Below the pieces are notes generated by a model. That model saw only the letters and a list, made by a program, of their open reading frames with translations, was not told the origin of the DNA and did not search any database. Positions 6,127 through 8,133 of a stretch of DNA of 8,133 nucleotides are shown one piece after another. The stretch lies in the NCBI GenBank assembly GCA_001828295.1, contig MHYI01000311.1, positions 1,220 to 9,352 on the forward strand. The letters are read 5' to 3'. The position numbers were made by a program, and so were the translations under genes. The stretch is from Planctomycetes bacterium RBG_16_41_13. Lineage in GTDB: Bacteria; Planctomycetota; Brocadiia; Brocadiales; Brocadiaceae. Each line of letters starts with the position of its first letter. The stretch's first letter is position 1.

Positions 6127-6699
6127 ATGGGTAATTATTGTAGTGTTTTGAATGATTCATCAGAAATAATCGTAAATCTGCGCAAAACTCCCGGATTTGT
6201 AAATAATTCAGCAAGCCAGGAGGCAAGAAGTTCCGTGTATGATTTGCCTTATAATAAAACTGGCAAAGACGCAAGACCTGTTCAGAAAAAAACAGCTAGA
6301 AATGGTGTTGAAGAAAAAACAGATAACCAAGTTGCCGATTTAGAAGAAGTAAACAGGTTTCTCCGCAAGGCGTCTACGGTAGCCGCACAACTCATAGAAG
6401 AGTGCAACCCAATTGAACAAGCGAACCTTGCTTTTGAATTCGAGAACAATTTACAAGTTCTTTGGAAGCATAAAAACGTAAGAGAAAACAATTGGGGTGA
6501 CCTCTTAAATATTACCCAGGCTGTATTAGCTCAAGTAGAATTCGAATTGCTTTCCAAACCACAAAAGGTTTGCATAAAAACAATCGTTGACGGATATCTT
6601 CGAAAGCCGGGCATTACAGATATGGATATGGAAAAAGCGTTAGAGGTATTTTCCAACGCCGGCTTTGACCCTTGGTGTGGAATAAGTGGAAAGCCATAA
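6127..6699 (+). CDS. Unrecognised 190-residue protein, middle gene of cassette
   Basis: I do not recognise this protein. Residues 1-30 could form a small N-terminal unit. Residues 31-70 are polar, rich in Lys, Asn and Gln, and look disordered. Residues 71-190 read as a helical domain (DLEEVNRFLRKAS onward), ending with 'YLRKPGITDMDMEKALEVFSNAGFDPW', a helix-turn pattern at 157-183 that I quote here in two parts: YLRKPGITD (157-165) and MEKALEVFSNAGFDPW (168-183). There is no signal peptide or membrane segment. AAAGGTGG (6116-6123) before the ATG is a good ribosome binding site and overlaps the stop region of the previous gene. Its own 3' end overlaps possible TTG and GTG starts of the PIN-like gene, so translation of the two may be coupled. 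A small helical protein next to a nuclease could be an antitoxin or adaptor, which is inference only. Confidence 0.75.
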   Translation: MGNYCSVLNDSSEIIVNLRKTPGFVNNSASQEARSSVYDLPYNKTGKDARPVQKKTARNGVEEKTDNQVADLEEVNRFLRKASTVAAQLIEECNPIEQANLAFEFENNLQVLWKHKNVRENNWGDLLNITQAVLAQVEFELLSKPQKVCIKTIVDGYLRKPGITDMDMEKALEVFSNAGFDPWCGISGKP

Positions 6700-6740
6700 A
6701 ATTATCTCATACTCAAAAACAACTTATTTTCATATACCGA

Positions 6741-7574
6741 ATGCCTTCTGGAACTGCAGTTTTCCCTGATACATCAATCCATATCGCCAGGTTTTTAAGA
6801 GAGCCTCAAATGAAAGAGGCTATTAACCGACGCCTGGCTCTTTATGATATTATCATTTCAAGTCCCGTTGTTATTCAAGAATTCAAACGACGTGTTATCC
6901 ATGAAGCCGTCTACTTAATGAATTTGTTAAATACGAAAGGGTCTTATGAAAAGGCAAAAAGACATGTATTGAATGTTCTTCCAGAACAACAGAACAGAAA
7001 AAGAACTATTTGCTTAAATACGTTGGAAGAAATATTTCACAGAGGCGCCGATGACGCGGAGCTAACGGAAAGAGCAAAAAGCTATCTCCGCACACTCATA
7101 AAATTTGGTGTAAAGAAGTTAAGAACACAGGTTGTCCATATAGTTGGCGGCACCGGTTGTTACTTATCTACCTGCCCTGTTAAAGAAATAATACCGTATA
7201 AACATTACGAACTGGGTTCAAAAAAATGCAGTAATGTATGTATTCAATGCCCTATTGTAAGCTTTCTTAAGGAAAAAGGCGAATTATGTAAACAGTTGTT
7301 ACAATATCTTTCAGGCTTATCCAATAAATCAAAAGAACTCGAAAATGCATTAATATTTCTACAAGATTTTTTGTTAAACCCCGATTTGATCCATCAAAAG
7401 GACCCGTGTTATACAGCAGGGGATCTCCTCATCGCCATTGAAAGCCACGGAATTCCTGACTTTTACACAATGAATTACAAGGAAAGCAACGTGTATTGTA
7501 ATTTCCTCAGGCAAAAACTCATTGTGCGCCCTAATAACCCTGAAAACAAAGAAGAAGAATCTTTCTTGGTCTGA
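6741..7574 (+). CDS. PIN-like predicted ribonuclease with cysteine-rich insert
   Basis: 277 residues from ATG 6741. The PIN-type acidic quartet can be placed: Asp10 (VFPDTSIHI), Glu47 (VIQEFKRR), Asp228 (AGDLLIAIES) and Asp240 (PDFYTMNYKES, with the usual T-x-N after it). PIN proteins are metal-dependent ribonucleases, often toxins or RNA-processing enzymes, and typically about 130-150 residues. This one is nearly twice as long because of a helical insert at about 60-220 between the second and third acidic sites. That insert carries Cys140, Cys145, His155, Cys163, Cys167 and Cys170 (C-x4-C, C-x3-C, C-x2-C), a possible zinc site. In-frame TTG 6672 and GTG 6675 would add about 22 residues and overlap the previous gene; none of the starts has a clear ribosome binding site. 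I prefer 6741 because the PIN strand begins just after it. No signal peptide. Confidence 0.72.
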   Translation: MPSGTAVFPDTSIHIARFLREPQMKEAINRRLALYDIIISSPVVIQEFKRRVIHEAVYLMNLLNTKGSYEKAKRHVLNVLPEQQNRKRTICLNTLEEIFHRGADDAELTERAKSYLRTLIKFGVKKLRTQVVHIVGGTGCYLSTCPVKEIIPYKHYELGSKKCSNVCIQCPIVSFLKEKGELCKQLLQYLSGLSNKSKELENALIFLQDFLLNPDLIHQKDPCYTAGDLLIAIESHGIPDFYTMNYKESNVYCNFLRQKLIVRPNNPENKEEESFLV

Positions 7575-7591
7575 CAGCCTGTGGGACTATG

Positions 7592-7639
7592 GTGCTTGAT
7601 TGTGCTGGAGAAATAGTTGGAAGAGGAAACATCAAGCAC
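7592..7639. repeat. 9-bp inverted repeat after the cassette
   Basis: GTGCTTGAT (7592-7600) and ATCAAGCAC (7631-7639) are perfect reverse complements separated by 30 bases, starting 18 bases after the PIN-like stop. There is no T run, so a standard terminator is unlikely. It could be a 3' RNA structure or an element border. Confidence 0.4.
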
Positions 7640-7674
7640 AAACATTAAAACAGTTCTACAGAAAAACCGTATTA

Positions 7675-7788
7675 GTCCCGTAGGGACGATATATTGGGTA
7701 GAACAATAGGGTTTTAAATATGTCATGCCTACGGCATTTATGTTTATATGCCCTTGCTATTTCTACCGATATTTTGTCCCTACGGGAC
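7675..7788. repeat. 114-bp palindromic element (MITE-like dispersed repeat)
   Basis: The ends GTCCCGTAGGGAC (7675-7687) and GTCCCTACGGGAC (7776-7788) are each palindromic and are reverse complements of each other. The arms continue inward: 7675-7703 against 7761-7788 differ by three mismatches and one gap. At the centre is a third palindrome, ATGCC-TAC-GGCAT (7725-7737). The whole unit can fold into a long hairpin with small hairpins at tip and ends. It carries no gene. I recall similar units in several bacterial genomes, which suggests a non-autonomous mobile or REP-like element. Confidence 0.7.
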
Positions 7789-7791
7789 ATT

Positions 7792-7907
7792 ACGTAACTA
7801 CTCAGGTAGATAGGTTGAAGGCTAAATCATATTCGATTGCACAAAATTCCCGGAAGACGAAGGCTGTTAACCTTCAGCCTTCAACCTAAACACCTGTGTA
7901 GTTGCGT
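7792..7907. repeat. 116-bp element with 32-bp terminal inverted repeats
   Basis: Arms at 7792-7823 and 7876-7907 match at 27 of 32 positions. The inner 13 bases, TAGGTTGAAGGCT (7811-7823) and AGCCTTCAACCTA (7876-7888), are perfect. The right arm can also pair with GAAGGCTG at 7859-7866 (with CAGCCTTC, 7875-7882), giving a competing short hairpin. It carries no gene and begins 3 bases after the end of the preceding palindromic element. It looks like a second family of short non-coding inverted-repeat element. Confidence 0.7.
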
Positions 7908-7992
7908 GAAATCTGTGGTTCCCGTAGTTCTTCCCGATCAGCCAATGGTACGGCGGCATACCAAGGCTTGTTTCTCCATTTGTCGATTTGTG

Positions 7993-8021
7993 TTGACTCA
8001 TTCAGCGCATTTAGCTATATT
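7993..8021 (+). promoter_or_regulatory. Sigma-70-type promoter of argH
   Basis: TTGACT (7993-7998), a 17-base spacer, then TATATT (8016-8021). Five of six -35 bases match consensus and the -10 is close. Start of transcription would be near 8028, about 55 bases before the argH ATG. It lies downstream of both repeat elements, so argH is probably expressed independently of the cassette. Confidence 0.65.
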
Positions 8022-8082
8022 AATTCACTTATTTTTCGCTGGTTTTGTATCGTTTAGTGTTTTTGTGGAAAGTGCAAGTGTT

Positions 8083-8133
8083 ATGAAGCAAAAGAAACTG
8101 TGGGCGGGGCGTTTTTCTAAGCAGACGGCGGCG
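8083..8133 (+). CDS. argH: Argininosuccinate lyase, N-terminal 17 residues (3' end outside window)
   Basis: The frame reads MKQKKLWAGRFSKQTAA up to the window edge. The LW-[AG]-GRF-S-[KE] start is characteristic of argininosuccinate lyase. That cytoplasmic enzyme cleaves argininosuccinate to arginine and fumarate, the last step of arginine synthesis. The start is chosen from the family's N-terminus and a GGAAAG purine run (8067-8072) 10 bases upstream; an in-frame GTG at 8065 is unlikely because it overlaps that site. Family members are about 460 residues, so almost all of the gene is outside. Only 17 codons are visible, but the motif is distinctive. Confidence 0.82.
   Translation, partial: MKQKKLWAGRFSKQTAA

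Noticed and set aside
6282..6491. 69-codon minus-strand frame
   Set aside because: Antisense shadow of the middle cassette gene.
7475..7726. 83-codon minus-strand frame
   Set aside because: Overlaps the end of the PIN-like gene and enters the palindromic element; no protein pattern.
7675..7907. Complete insertion sequence
   Set aside because: No transposase frame lies between the inverted repeats; both units are too short to code for one.

Overview
The window is an accessory stretch of a moderately AT-rich bacterial chromosome. It ends in the first 17 codons of a housekeeping gene, argininosuccinate lyase (argH). All supported genes lie on the + strand. The intergenic spaces hold many short palindromes of the kinds 'ATCCC-GAA-GGGAT' and 'GTCCC-TAC-GGGAC'. 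These palindromes, the PKD-repeat protein and the overall base composition remind me of anammox planctomycetes (Candidatus Brocadia or Kuenenia). This placement is recall-based inference; no rRNA or other phylogenetic marker is present.

Layout. (1) 2-1099: the C-terminal 365 residues of a large, probably exported protein with one Ig-like unit and three PKD units, followed by a perfect 13-bp hairpin. (2) 1100-1528: a gene-poor stretch with at least five hairpins. (3) 1529-2212: a six-helix membrane protein of unknown function, with base composition richer in GC than its neighbours. (4) 2325-3617 and 3745-4785: two unrelated serine hydrolases in tandem. The first is an alpha/beta hydrolase with a hydrophobic insert and tail. 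The second is a class 3 lipase whose usual catalytic-histidine position appears to be Asp. A GC-rich hairpin follows. (5) 4786-5313: a gene-free stretch with what looks like a decayed copy of the palindromic repeat and a good sigma-70-type promoter (TTGACA-N17-TAGGAT). (6) 5314-7574: a tight three-gene cassette. It encodes a protein resembling the TIGR04255 type, an unrecognised 190-residue protein, and a PIN-like predicted nuclease with a cysteine-rich insert. (7) 7575-8082: a 9-bp inverted repeat, then two back-to-back inverted-repeat elements (7675-7788 and 7792-7907), then the argH promoter and leader.

The strongest candidate for an undescribed system is the 5314-7574 cassette. It has its own promoter, near-zero spacing between genes, a likely nuclease as the last gene, and repeat elements on both sides. 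A toxin-antitoxin or defence role is a hypothesis only; nothing in the sequence proves it. The tandem hydrolases may form a second functional unit, perhaps in lipid or membrane-ester hydrolysis.
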